This document shows positions 12,591-25,211 of a stretch of 64,000 nucleotides of DNA, in pieces. How positions within the stretch are numbered: the stretch's first letter is position 1; each line of letters opens with the position of its first letter. Origin of the DNA: Annona cherimola (Eukaryota > Streptophyta > Magnoliopsida > Magnoliales > Annonaceae); contig CM059974.1 of the NCBI GenBank assembly GCA_030490835.1, positions 4,533,501-4,597,500 of the forward strand, given 5' to 3'. Both the position numbers and the translations under genes were made by a program. Below the pieces are notes generated by a model. That model ran no database searches. It was not told the origin of the DNA and saw nothing but the letters and a program-made list of their open reading frames with translations.

Positions 12591-13159
12591 AAAAAACTTT
12601 CTTAAGTATGCATAAACTTTAACTTACCATGACTTTTGATATAGGAGAAGTTAGAAAGTCACAATATATCAACCAAAAACAATTTTTTCAAGTTCGTCAA
12701 CACAGTAACTTAGGTGAAACTTGGTTAAGCACACTTTTATATCAAAATCCACCATTTCTGCATGAATTAGTGTTATTGAAATTTTATGCGATTATTTTTA
12801 GTATTTGTAGTAAATCACATGTTTTACTATTTTTAATACAATGTGTACAAGTGGACAATTAGCGCTTTGTGTGCATTTTACGTGCATACAAACGTGCTTG
12901 TCATAGTTAGCGTAGCAGTTTGCTTTGTTTTTTAGAATTTTGTTGTTTATCTTGGTCATAAACAGCTGCATTCGAATAAGATTATACATATTTTCTCTAA
13001 AATTTGTGTTCGAATTCTCATATGAAACTTGTATATCAATCTCGAAATGTGGTCTTATGCTAAACTTGTTTCATGTTTTTCCTAACTGTGTCAACTAAGT
13101 AAGTTATTATTTAGTCCAAACTAACATGATTATTTATCTATTAAATAATTTATGGGAAA
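12591..13159. other. Intergenic, nothing supported
   Basis: Low-GC sequence with only short open frames lacking any recognisable motif. Confidence 0.4.
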
Positions 13160-13512
13160 CGAGTACAATCAAATGTTTCCCACCTTACCCCATCCCACAA
13201 ATTATAGTCACCAAACAACCCTTAACAGTGAAAGGGTAATTGAAAACTAAGACGGTAAAGAGGGGGGTTTTGAAGACATTCAGGAATTGAAAAGTGTGAG
13301 ATGGGAGGTTATCACATGGATGATTTAACAACCTAATAACTTTTTTTTAACTTTACTTTCATACTTTAATCATTTTTTCTTTTAACTACTTTATTTATTT
13401 TGACTCAACTTCTATTATTTTATATCAACTACACAATTCTCAAAATATATTTTCTCATTCCCACCCATCCCAAATTACCATCATCTTATCAATTCCCAAA
13501 CATCTCATTCAA
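13160..13512. mobile_element. Cluster of MITE fragments, family D in reverse orientation
   Basis: TTTCCCACCTTACCCCATCC ... CACCAAACAACCCTTAA (13175-13226) is one element end. It is followed by a segment ending CCCACCCATCCCAAATTACC ... TTCCCAAACATC (about 13460-13503). In reverse complement the second part follows the order of the element at 62917-63186 (GATGGG, then AATTGTGT, TGATAT, TTAAAAG). Exact borders are uncertain. Confidence 0.4.
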
Positions 13513-13676
13513 GTAACAAAATCTCCTAATATATACTTATACACGCTTAATTCCTAACACAAACTTAATTAATTATTTAGTCTCTGATCCATATAGTATA
13601 TGTAAATTAATTAATTCAAACATCTTATCCAATTATTATAAGCAAGAGACCGGCAGCTGTTGGAATGCACTAGCAA

Positions 13677-16600
13677 TTAGAAATCGTCCTCTGCTGCCGC
13701 TGATCCAAGTTCAGCATTGCTTACTCGAACTGCCAGTGGAATTGCGACGTGGTGGTGGCCATCCGACCAAACGATCTTCCCAAAATCATACCTCCCTCGA
13801 GACTGCTTCAGAGCCGTAAGCGTGACGTGGTACGTGTGCACCTCCTTCTGCTGCGTGAAGAGCAGGACCCTGGGTGAAACTTCCACCTCCACGCCCGGAG
13901 GCTCCTCCACGCTCACGAAGTACATGGCCGGGCAATGCCCCACGTTGCGGAGGCTTCTTTTGACGCTCACGCGGCAGACGAGATCCGATACGACGATGGC
14001 AGGATAGTTGAGATCCAGGTCGGTGGGGCAAGCCTCAGGTTGCTGCGGGCAATGGGTGTCGACCCACGGAGAAGCAAGAACCATGGCTTTGATCTGGGCG
14101 TTTGTGTAGCCGATGCTGCAGAGGAAGAGGACGTGGTCTCGGGCGTCCATGTCGTAAACAAGGCCTGGATCCAAGGCTTTGATGGGGTCTACGTGGCCTG
14201 CTCCGATGTCGAAAGCATCCGCAACTTTAGGTGACCCTGCCGCCAATATACGGTCCGAGCTCGTGTCTACTGTGTAGGCTGCAATGTATATTTATATACA
14301 CGCACGCTATTATATCGATGGTATGGGTCCATTTCTCGGAAAAAGGTGCATGTGACTGTTCATGACTCCAAAAGGCAAAACAAAACATGCATTTCTCAAT
14401 ATAACCCAACCTGTAGTCATGATAGCGGATTTGAGGGCAGCTGGGGACCAGTCCGGATGCGCTGATTTCAGAAGAGCAATGATTCCAGCGACATGGGGAC
14501 AAGCCATGGAAGTTCCACTCTCGAAGTTCCACTTCACAGAACGCTCATCAAGGGGAAGCAATGCAGGGGGCGTGTTTGGCGACCATGCAGCCAAGATATT
14601 AACTCCAGGTGCACTTACGTCCGGCTGCATGCATTCACATGTTCACCATTAATTCTTATTGGATTTGCTTTTTCTAAGCAAAAGATTCATCAGCCAGAAG
14701 GATATTGTGTTCGATCACATCACCTTCAGAATGTTGGGGTTGAGAGAGTTCGGACCTCTGGAGGAGAAGTAGGCGACTACGGGCGCCGGCGAGCAACCTA
14801 TCACCGTTTGGCTCGAAAAGATCTGTACAGTCGATGGCCTTCAAAGTCCCAAATTAAGAGTTTCATATCTGTTAGTTCATACTCCAAAAAAAATAAAAAA
14901 ATAATAATATATATATAGAGCTGTTCCGGTGCAGTGACGCTGCATCGGAACAGCGGTATAGTGGCTCAAAATGGGGCCCACATGATCATGAAATCATGAT
15001 CTACTCCACCCATTGTATTTATAATAATGTATTCTACTACCATACCAATTTTCATCCCAATCAGATATGTATATGGGCCCCATCTGAAAATGGTACAAAT
15101 CCAACGTAATAAAATAGTTTGATGTAAATAACAACTTTAAAGTATCTGATTGGGATGAAAATTTGTATGATAATAGAATACATTATTCTAAATACAATGG
15201 GTGGAGTAGATCATGATTTCATGATCATGTGGGCCCCATTTTGGGCCCACTGCACCGCTGTTCCGGTGCAGTGATGCTGCACACTGCACCGGAACAGCAT
15301 ACATATATATATATATATATCGTATTGTATTGTATATGCGCCGTCGGATTGGAGGACTCACTTGGAAGGTTGGGATTGGATGTAATCGAGGATTTGGGTG
15401 CCTTGGTTGATGTCAACGTAGACGGTGGGGATGACGTCAACGTTGGCTATGTCCCTAGTTGTGGTGGTGGCAAATATCAACGCCGATGCATTGGCGGCAG
15501 CTAGTGCAAGGGCTGCATTCCCGCTCATCTGGGGTCCAATTGTTGAGAAGCACAGGATCACTTTCCCTGTGGCCAATTTTAGCCTCCATCTCCCCAATTC
15601 GCAGATCCTACGAACAAGGAAACCCACATACGATGACTTCACAAAAATTCTTCTCTACATTGCATGCCGCTCATGCTTAGTTAAATATACCATCATGTTG
15701 ATTATGTGATTTCACAGAGAAACTGATGGAAAGTAACGCGACTAAAGATGGCGTAGGTAATTCATCAAAAGAGAAGGAATAGGTAAGTGTTTTTTTTTTT
15801 AAAAAAAAAAATGAGAGAGTATAAGGAAAACGAGGATTTTTTCTATTTTTCAAAAGTTTTTTACAACTTACAGGACACATTTTTAGAATTTTCATCAACC
15901 ATATAAATTTAAAATTTTGTTAATTTTTAAAGAAATAAAAGATCTAAATAAAACCCGCATATTTATTAATACTTTTAAAAAAGAATTTAGTCTCCCCCAA
16001 ATCCCCGCAGGGTGATGATATGGCATCACCAGATAAGAAAATTAACAATGAAAAACGCGGTTTCTCCCATTTACCTCTGTGTTTTATTAATGGAATTTTG
16101 TAGTTTTTCCATCCACAATTTTTAATTCTGTAGAAACACTTATATTCGTAAACTTTAATAGCAAAAACACCTCTGTGCAGCTGTGCTGGCGTATATTAGT
16201 CAGTTTGAATAATCGAATAAGTATATATAGTAATTATATGTGAGATTCCGAAAATTTTAAATTTTATTGAATTAGTTCGGATCAACTTACTTATCCTGTC
16301 TTTCATCAAAAAAAAAAAATACTTATCCTGTCAAATCTCCCATTTGCAACGCTTTTTATTTTTTTTAATGGCGAGCAACACTATTTTTTGAATATTAGGC
16401 TTTAGCCAACAAACGACCAAGGAATTTGGAAAGTGATCCTGAGATTATCCAAACTGTGCGTGCATATATGATGATGGATGATCGAGAGAGAGACCCGCCG
16501 ACAAAGTATTTGACGCTGAACGCTAATTCTGCAGCCATGTGTTGGGTTATAAATCCTTGACCCTGTACAAAATCAAACACGATTCAATCACTAATCACTC

Positions 16601-19282
16601 ATGGAATATAAAACAACAGAGATTTAATACGTTTCGGTTACAATGAATTAAGCAATATAAATTAAATGTGAGCTCAGAAGGTGTTTTCACATCGATTAAT
16701 TCAGAAATTAATTAAATGTTACAAGATTTACATTTTCTAATTAATACATTCTCACATGGACCCTAAATCTTTTATTACGGAAAATGTAAATGCTTACATC
16801 CTCTTCGATCGTCTGCATTAAAAATAAAATCTAGCCATGTGTATTATTAGCCATTAATATATATCTTGACATAAGTCTTTTGGTTATGGACGTAGAAAAT
16901 TCGGAATTAGCAAGGAACTATATTTCTCGCTAAAAATGGTCTTTTCCTTGAATATATATGTCATACTTTCTCACTAATAATTAGTAAATTGTACCTTTTA
17001 ACTGTCAATTTTTTTTATAGGAAACCGTCAAAAAATTTTGATTTACTGTTGAAGTATTTTGCAATAAACTTTAGCAACAAATCATAAATAAGAGTTTATT
17101 GTTATAACTTAGTTCCAGAAAAAGGTATTGTAAAGAAAATTTTTGTTAAAAACGAAAATAGAACCATCATTTTAGTAACAAAACATAAAATTCTTTATTA
17201 AAAGCTAATTTCAACGTACTTTTTTGCTAGTGGAAATTTTTGTGCGTGTTCCTCACGTCTCAGCGGACCGAATATTGAAATTTCCAAGAAACGGGTTCAT
17301 AAACTTCACAGATATTTCTTATGATTGCAACTATCATATACGTATATTATCGTATTTAAAAGGAAGAATGAAATTAAAGAAAAGAAACTTACGACGATGA
17401 GAGTGCTCATATTGTTGCCTAGTAGTAATTTTGTAGGAAATGTGCGATCGATATCTGTAGCAGCCACGCTAGTGCTCCAAGGGGCCACATTTTGAACTAG
17501 AGATGGGTCAGGCCCATCATTACCTGCAGAAAACACCACCGACACTCCCACTTGCGCTGCATGGAATGCACCAATATCTGTTGCTGAGGAGAAGAAGGGA
17601 GGCAAAGGTGGAGATTGGCCAAGCGAAGCGCAGATAACATTAACCCCATCACGTATTGCATTGTCAAAGGCTGCCATTATATCAGCTTCCTCACATGTCC
17701 CTTGGAAATTCCTGTTCCAGCACACCTTGTACACCGCAAGCCTTGCTCTTGGGGCACCACCTCGAGCCAAGCCCTTCCCAAGGCCGAAGAAGCTTGCAGT
17801 CTCTCCCACTATTGATCCAACAGCTGTTGAAGCAACGTGGGTGCCATGGCCCAGAGCATCTCGAGCAGAGCGGTACTCGAAATTTGCAGTCTTGTTCAAG
17901 GGCCCGTACCTTTCTTCGAAGGCTTTCAGGTAATATCTTGCACCGATCAGTTTCCTGTTGCACTGGGAGGTCTTGAAACTCTCACCTTTCACACACTTCC
18001 CTGCCCATGACCCAGGGATGGGTTTCAAGCTCAAGTCCTCTTCGAAACTTTCTGATTCAGGCCATACACCTACAGCATATATCGTAATTAGTAAATGTTA
18101 TTGCAAGTTCATTTCTAAATTGCAGGCTGAAAGTATTAATTTGGTTCATTTTGAGTTGTACCCTTTTCATATACAAAGGCTAATTGAGAATTTGCAGCTA
18201 CTATTTCATCAAAAATAATTGGTTGGTTATTTGTTTATATTTTGTGGATCATAAAATTAAACATGTTTGAAAGTGAAAGTATATTATAAAACGGTTTAAG
18301 CTATCATCACCACTGATGACACTCACAAGTATGCGTAATCGGAAAGACATAAATAACTTTTTCATATAAACGAATGAGATGTGACCCCTAGCTAGAAAAA
18401 GGTTAGAATTAAATAACTGAGACAAGAAGAGTTACTAGAGAATGCGAACCAGTGTCAAAGATGCCAACCACGGTATCATCGCCATAAGCAAGCTGCAATG
18501 GTGTCGATTCGCCATGTTCCACGGAGAGGCCCATGAAGTCCCAGCTTCGCGTTGTGTGTAGCCGCATGGTTTTGCTCCTGAAAACTGATATCACGCCTTC
18601 CATACCTGCAGATATAAACTTGAATTTTGAAATTCATATTTCATGATTGTTCTAAGCATATTCGCAACTTTGTCTATATGGTAAGTTAGCAAGATATCAA
18701 GTACTCCCAGCAAAATTCACAAGTAGTTGTGGGTGTCACAAGATTTGGCCTCACTAGCTAAGGTGGCAACTTGCGAGGAGTTGAGCCTGGCAGCGATGCC
18801 GGAGAAGCTATGTTTGTAACTGTAAAGAATGGCTGCCTTTGCATCATCTTCACTGCAATATTAGAGTAGATAGAAAGAAAACAGAATTAATTAGCTTGCA
18901 AATGAAGGCATAAAACCAGTGCTATATGGCTAGATAATTAATTTCAAGAAATGTGAATTAATAATTAAAGGAGCTGAGAGAGGAGAATACTTACTTAGAA
19001 AAGACCTTGGAAAGGAGTCGAACATGAGATTTTGCGGTGAGGATGGGACCATGGGGATGGCTGAGTCCCAAATAAACAACGTGAACCTAAAAATTGTTGC
19101 AACGGATAAAGGTCATTGAAGAGAGCGTTAGAAAAATGGAACAAAAAAAAAAGGGTTGGAAAAAAAAAAAAAAAAACTCTCTTGAAGTTACGTACATCGG
19201 TTGTGGCTGACGCCCAGTAGATATAATAAAGAGAAAGGGACAACGAGAGACCCCAAAAGAACGTGAAATAATAAGTGGCCAT
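13677..19282 (-). CDS. SBT3.18: Secreted subtilisin-like serine protease (SBT3.18 type), 784 aa, ten exons
   Basis: Exons (minus): 19282-19196, 19086-18995, 18852-18755, 18605-18450, 18069-17393, 16562-16495, 15607-15362, 14838-14724, 14624-14411 and 14278-13677. They total 2355 nt, every junction is GT-AG, the phases join and the stop is TAA. Residues 1-26 form a signal peptide (hydrophobic Leu/Ser run ending WASA). The inhibitor I9 prodomain (VHVVYLG ... [11 protein letters not shown] ... MEGVISVF) follows. The peptidase S8 residues are Asp143 (VVGIFDTG), His219 (GHGTHVAST), oxyanion Asn328 (SAGNDGPDP) and Ser552 ([12 protein letters not shown]). A protease-associated insert lies near 370-475 and a C-terminal fibronectin-III-like domain starts near DLNYPAI (673). 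The family acts in the secretory pathway or apoplast on protein substrates. An upstream in-frame GTG was not used because the signal peptide begins at this ATG. Many introns, and the [11 protein letters not shown] segment, point to SBT3.18 rather than the intronless subtilases. Confidence 0.9.
14920..15298. mobile_element. Foldback transposon in intron 7 of the subtilase gene
   Basis: The ends are inverted: GCTGTTCCGGTGCAGTG at 14920-14936 and its exact reverse complement at 15282-15298. Inside, GGGGCCCACATGATCATG, AAATCATGATCTACTCC and ACCCATTGTATTTA at 14974-15021 are mirrored at 15187-15238. The element consists almost entirely of two arms of about 160-180 bp. It lies in AT repeats, so the target duplication cannot be read. 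It is spliced out with intron 7 (14839-15361). The open frames at 15225-15504 derive from it. Confidence 0.8.
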
Positions 19283-21390
19283 TATATCCTTGCTCAGTGC
19301 CACATGAGGAAAATGGCCTGAATGGGGAGCAAGAAAGGTGGAGTCGATGATTCCATGGAGGCGTGGTGGGGAGAAAAAAGAGGTGGAATTTACGATTACA
19401 AAACCGCAAACACTTATATGTAGGTAGCAAGATGCGTGATACGTGCATTAGAAGGCTTGCAAAGCAGGCTTAAATAGGGAGCAAGATCAGGTGAAGTCGA
19501 TGATTTCGTAGAGGCGTGTTGGGAGAAAAAGATATATGTCTCTCGATGTTTATGATTCCAATGGTCCAAGCCATTGGTACCAAGATGCTAGATGAGTGCA
19601 TTAGAAGGTTTGCAAAAGCAGCCAAAATCCCCCAACAACACTCTATAGCAAGGCTTGTAAGGCGGCCTAAACCCCGGACAAGACTCTACTGCGCATGTAC
19701 TACTACTAGGATCTCGCACACATGCTAGCCAGTCTGCTTTCCATCGTATGTATACCAGTTCTATGTGATGATAAATGCAGACACCAGTCTGCTTCTTGTC
19801 ATGTGTATATATGGATTATCAGTATGCAATGACGGTAGCTAGCAATCAATTTTTATTTTTTTTTTATTTTTTTGAAAACAACCTTTATCAGCAACCTTTT
19901 GTCGGTATTGTATGACCGGGATACGATGATAACAGCAATCTACCTTTTTTTTATGAAAAGGATATTCCATTAAAGAAATTAAACCAGAAAATAATCTACC
20001 TAATTATATATCTTGTGCACATTTATCCCATTTTGTAGTACTGTCAGCGTGTGCTGGCGCTGGGTGTTTGAGTAGTACTGTGAAGTGTGAAATGGATTTT
20101 CTTTTAAAATGGGTTGATATTTGATGCTGAAAATTAATATAGCTCGGCATTCATTAAGCGCTTAAGCGAAACCACTAAAGAATAATTTTTTTTCATTAGC
20201 TAACTAAATCTTAATTTATTTAGCCGGTGATCTTCTTCAAAATCCACCTCTGATTTTGGGTCCCTCGCTGGAATTATTCGGCTGGATTCTTGATGGTATC
20301 TGGTTAGGCCATCCTATGTTAATCAATACCTTACCTCAAACTTCTCTAGATTTTGCCTCTAGGAGGCTATGTTCAGCTGCTTCATCATTTGTAACCATGT
20401 GATCTGCTATCTAATTAATTAGCTGTTACAAAATTAATTAAGCTGAAGACTTCAACGTCCATTAATTCTGACTCCGTATATGTGATCAGCATCGGTCATG
20501 ATAATTTTTCATCATCCAAACACTGCACTCCCCAACTAACTAACTAACTAGCTAACTAGCTAACTCTCTCTCTCTCCCTCCAGCAACACACACAAGCGGT
20601 TAACAATTACACTATATAATAATACTAGCAATCATTCTAGGATAGTATGAGTCAGTATATAATGATAGCATCAATCATTTCAGGATACTCTTTTAACGTA
20701 TTGATGATTGGTGTATAAAGAATAAAAGTGAATAAACAAAATTTTTCCACCAACCAAATACTCCCCAACTGAATCTTTGTGGAGTTATTAGACTTTTTAA
20801 AGGGTTTAGAATGAAAGTGGATTAGACAGTCTGCCCATATCCAAAAGGGACTGTGAGCACCTTCTTTTTACGCCGCATAAGTAGGATGAGCCCAACTTTA
20901 GAGGGAGGAATGGGGTGTGACAAGGGATAGGCAGTTGCAGGAGGGCATGCTGTTGGATTTGGGACGATGTGTGTACAACCTCAATATGCATTCGTTGAGA
21001 ATGTGCAAAGAAACATGTAAAACGCGAGAGGGAATTAAATTTCATTCCACTTTCAGAATTATGGATTTGTTTATGACATGCCATTATTTGAAGTTTCTAG
21101 TTCATTGATTATAAGCAATTCGTCTTTTGTAGTTTCTCATGCTACAATCCATTTTTGGTCAGCTAGAACCGTTTTGATGTTATTATCATGGTGTTAATAT
21201 TAATCTTCAAAACTTAAGCCTTTAGTAAAATTGTAGTTCTATTATAATGTAGGCCACATTATGTTCGAAAACGTGATCCAATTTGAAATGAACTTCGGCA
21301 GAAGCATGGACAATAAATCAAGATCAAATAAGTAATAACAATATCAAATAAACAATAGCAAATCACATACATAAGACATCAAAATTTACA
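19283..21390. other. Promoter side of the subtilase gene and intergenic DNA
   Basis: The first few hundred bases above 19282 are expected to hold the subtilase promoter; no certain TATA box was assigned. A short CTAA/CTAG and CT microsatellite lies at about 20533-20580. Open frames such as 19516-19728 and 20806-21084 have no recognisable domain. Confidence 0.35.
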
Positions 21391-22134
21391 TGAAACACCC
21401 TTCAACATTGCAGCGCTTGTTGTGCACGCTACGGTAGGCTAGGGTGCCTTTCTAGCCTCGTGAAATCTGGGTCGTATCGAATGGGTTTGAATCTGATCTT
21501 CAAGCCTCTGAAATAGCGACATGTGCTCGGGGTTTCTGCATCATTACGAAATAAAACATGTTAGCACGAACGATCTTTAGATAGTATTGATGCATAGGTA
21601 TTTACCCATGGATTCAGCAGCATATCTGCTGGAACAGGGCTATTTTCACATGGATTGAACCATTGACTCAGCAGCGTGGTGGCAGCGCACATCGCTGGGA
21701 ACTACTGGACAGAGTGCACCGACTTCACTGTGGCTTCAACTTAATAAAACATGTTAGTATTAAGTCAAACAAAACAAATAAAATAGCCTCAACGAATTTG
21801 AACCGCTAGATGGAGTAGCTGATCTTAAAGGGAAGATCATTCCCCGTTTTCATTGAATAAGAACACCGGTCGTACAGAGCTTTGATTTCAGTCTTCGGAT
21901 TAAAACAGATATGATAAAATCTGTTAACCCAAAGTTGTTTACATGAGCAATGAAAAGGGAAAAATAAAAATTTGAAGCAAGGGGCAGAGGGAGAGAGCTT
22001 GAGGGAGAAAGAGGAAGGGAAAAACTAGAGCTAGAGAAGAGGAGAAGTCGGCGCCAAGGAACTGTTGCAGACTCCCGTCCCTCCCCCCCTTTGAGATGCC
22101 TTTTCATGTGTGTTTGAACTTAGAACTTGCCCCT

Positions 22135-22143
22135 CTATTTATA
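22135..22143 (-). promoter_or_regulatory. TATA box of the diverged LTR
   Basis: TATAAATAG on minus, at a position corresponding to TATAAAAG in the intact LTR family; GACGGGAGTCTGCA follows it in both. Confidence 0.45.
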
Positions 22144-22231
22144 AAGGGGAGGTGGGCGCGTAAGCTTTAGGCCATGGCTGGGAGCCCGTCTCTTGTTAGG
22201 TTGCTGCCTTGTTGGAGCATTTTGCTTCAGG

Positions 22232-22385
22232 TGGGCTGCTGCTGTAGAGCCCAATTTCTGTGGGCTAAAGCTTGGCTGAGCCCGTTTTGCTGGTGGGTTG
22301 CTGGAATCTGATGGGTTGCTGTCGTAGAGTCCAGTTTTTGTGGGTCGAAACTTGGTTGAACCCATTTTGCTGGTGGGTGGCTCAG
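22232..22385. repeat. Tandem repeat, about 81-bp unit, nearly two copies
   Basis: GGGCTGCTGCTGTAGAGCCC (22232) and GGGTTGCTGTCGTAGAGTCC (22313) start two copies. Both continue to CCCGTTTTGCTGGTGGGT or CCCATTTTGCTGGTGGGT. The repeat lies in the upstream (U3-like) part of the diverged LTR. Confidence 0.75.
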
Positions 22386-22629
22386 AGCTTTGCTCCGTGG
22401 GCCAAGGCTGGACAAGTTTGTCTGGTGGTTAGTAAGCCTGATTTGTTTGGACTTGCTCTATGTGAGCTGTTGGTTCTAGAGCCCATTAGCAATTGTTTCG
22501 GGTTGATTTTTTTTGTGATTAGTGGGCTTGGATTTTATACATATGTTTTTTTGTTATTTTTTTGTATATTTATCTCGGCTTAAGGGAAGGATGCCTACAA
22601 ACCTATAAGAAAATAGAAAGATAACAATC

Positions 22630-24340
22630 TATACGATAAATAAGTTACAAATATATAAACAATAATGATTCACACACATCTTCATATAAAATAATCTGAT
22701 AATCTCTCTCACACCTTGTTGGGATATCTCCTAGTATTGTACTGAATCCCTAACTGATATGTCTGTAAATAAGACCATTACGAATACTCAAGCAAAATCA
22801 ATATGCATTTTTTGTTTAAATGTAAAATGGTATTATCCATGATTACAAAGAAAACTATAAGTCCATGTATAAAGTATTGATGATGGAGTTTATAGGGCAT
22901 CCCCGTTAGTCCAATGTTGACACATTGTTGTGGGTAATGAAATCAGCTATTATGTGCACATCTATTTACTAGAAATGTAACATGAGAGTAATCTACAAAT
23001 AAACTTTTTTTAGCTTTGGATCATACACAGTGAATTTGAATGTCCATTCTTAACAAAATGGGGAGTTCATTATTCAAAAGACTTGCTGGGACCGAAGAGT
23101 CGCTTGTGTATTATATTATATATTGACAATATGCACTCTCTTGTATATTCACCATGTATCCTTATGTACAAATTATTACACAAATAATCCATGCATAGAA
23201 TACAAGATACAAACCCTAATACCTTATACATAACTTATGTATAAAAAAATATAAATTATAAAATGATAGTTTAATAGCCATTCGAAACTTAGGCTAGACA
23301 TCCTTGCATCTAATGCTAATTAGGCAAGCCCCCATTATGCTGGGAGAATAATTAGGATAGACAAAGTGGGACGAAATATATATATATTTTTGATATGGAT
23401 GTAAACTATCACTTTAACTCAATTTCGAAATCAAATTTTACTTGTGCACGTACATATGTCAAACTACCATTGGCAATGCCTCGAATGACTGAATAAGATA
23501 TATTTTAAAACAATGGTAATGGTTTGATGCTGCCGTCAATGCATACACCCTTTTTCGAAAACACTCCTGTTAACAAAAAATAAATCATTTTCATCAGTAT
23601 CAATAATGTTCAAAGTTAAAATAAAAAATAATGTTAAAAGTTTTTCATCTGCGTCAGCATTTTTTTCAAATCAATTTATGCTATGTCATGGCAATCTAAG
23701 GCCATTTTTATTCATTTATAACTCATTTAATTTTGAAATTTAAAATTATTCGCATAAACGAAAAATAATTTAGTTTTTAATTAGCATGGATGCTAATCTA
23801 CTAAATTTAATTCTAAATCTCAGTCATTTATTTTGTTTAATGCTACTTATTTTATTGTATTACTGAAATTTACTTTTCATTAAACATTGATGTTTTATAA
23901 AAAATTAACATCCTTGATACTCAACATAAAACTGTTAATTTTCTCAAATCCACATAGTATATACATAATATGTAAAGCGGCTGAACTTGTGCGTGTTCGT
24001 ACTCATTTCTTTCATTTTCAAAAAATTAAGGTAAAATATTAAGTAAATTTTAAAGATGGTTAAAATTCACAGAAGAAAATAGAGGTAAACCTACATATGT
24101 ATAAAAGAATAAAAAAAGAAATAAAATATTTTTGGCCTGACGCACGCGAGGAAGCACGTGGCCAACTGCACGTGATTGCTAGGCATATATAAAAGTTCTA
24201 AACACAAGTTATTTTTGCAGTCCCAAATAAATGCAGGCAGGTTAATATAATAAATAATATAAATCTGAAAAGACATTTTTAAATAAAAAATAAATTCATC
24301 CTAGCGGTTGTATTTAATTACTTTTCTCTTTAAATTATTA
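22630..24340. other. Intergenic, nothing supported
   Basis: AT-rich. No open frame with recognisable features and no clear element ends were seen on either strand. Confidence 0.4.
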
Positions 24341-24589
24341 TTACTGTTTTCCGATAAAAGATGATTGGTTTATTGCCTTACAAGGGACAATGAAAGTTCC
24401 CCAGCATAGGAAACAATCATGAAGGTGACGTTGGGTTATAAATGACTGCCAAATACGGGGAAGCCACCTAAGAAGCGAGTCTGCGGACCGATATACCATG
24501 ACTGGTTCCAGGTCTCCAGCGCTTGGCCTGGAAATTGAAGCGGACAAGGGAGTGAGAACGGAAACCCGGGCCTTTGCATTACGTGGCAT
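24341..24589 (-). other. Open frame of 82 codons in a locally GC-richer island, unrecognised
   Basis: The frame runs from an ATG at 24589 to a stop at 24341. Its predicted product includes SADSLLRWLPRIWQSF and HDCFLCWGTF. The base composition differs from the AT-rich surroundings. I cannot assign a family. It could be a captured gene fragment, an old exon or chance. Confidence 0.2.
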
Positions 24590-24599
24590 CTCTGTTGTT

Positions 24600-24928
24600 G
24601 AGCTTCTACGATAAAGGGTACAAATTACCGTCTAGCACGAATCAATTGTGCGCGACCAGTAGACACTCGGTCGCCACCCTGGTGTGTGATATTGTTCGTC
24701 ATTGACATCACTGGGGCGGTTTTGTGCTTTGTCCTCATCAATTTATTTGGAAGTCATATCTTTTTAATTTTTATTTTTATTTTTAGATGAGTTGTGTCTT
24801 TAAATTTCTGGCAAAAATGTCCAAGGACTCACTATAATAAGTATCGAAATAAATATAAATATACCAATTAAAAAAAGTGCGTGCCGCTTGTGAATCTTAA
24901 AAATAATGTATACACTGGACTAAACAAT
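24600..24928. other. Intergenic, nothing supported
   Basis: The slightly GC-richer sequence continues to about 24720 and then becomes AT-rich. No feature could be supported. Confidence 0.35.
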
Positions 24929-25208
24929 AGTGTGTTTGGGAATGAATAAAACTTTTGATGAAAAGTTTTAGAAAGTAAAAATTGTCAAATGATGTGATAT
25001 GATAGGAGTAATGTTAAGGAGTAAAGATGATAAAATTAAAATAGATAGGTTAATTGTATGGGTAGTTGTGTAGAAATGATTGAAAAATATGGTAGTTGTA
25101 TGAGAAAATGTGAAAAAATGATTAAAAAATATGATAATTATAGAGAGTGAAAAGTTTTAAATTGAAAAGTTTTAAGTTGACATTTTTTCCTCATTACCAA
25201 ACACACCC
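24929..25208. mobile_element. Tourist-like MITE, family C (copy 1)
   Basis: The ends are AGTGTGTTTGGGAATGA and its imperfect inverse TTACCAAACACACCC, flanked by AAT on both sides (24926-24928 and 25209-25211). The interior (GATGTGATATGATAGGAG ... GTTGTGTAGAAATGATTG) is shared with 52885-53122 and 60230-60504. Terminal GTGTTTGG and a 3-bp duplication are typical of PIF/Harbinger-derived MITEs. Confidence 0.65.
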
Positions 25209-25211
25209 AAT

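Larger units (their letters stand above)
21409..22600 (-). mobile_element. Diverged solo or truncated LTR of a gypsy element (ends approximate)
   Basis: Read on minus, this region follows the layout of the LTR at 32063-33195: a unit rich in GGGCTC/GGCCCA, a TATA box (TATAAATAG, 22143-22135), then GACGGGAGTCTGCA, a tract ending AACAGATTT, AAGATC near a GACTCC-like segment, CGCTGCC, and finally CCTACCGTAGCG (compare CCCACCGTAGCG in the intact LTR). Adjacent gag or pol sequence was not found. It is inferred to be a related older insertion. The borders and target duplication could not be fixed. Confidence 0.55.

Noticed and set aside
14493..14918. Plus-strand open frames of 90-141 codons across the subtilase exons (also 13717-14234 and 17615-17976)
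   Set aside because: They are antisense shadows of subtilase exons and show no domain.
13677..19282. The subtilase locus might be a pseudogene, since its coding pieces are scattered over 5.6 kb
   Set aside because: All ten pieces have GT-AG borders, join in phase without a stop, and keep Asp, His, Asn and Ser of the active site.
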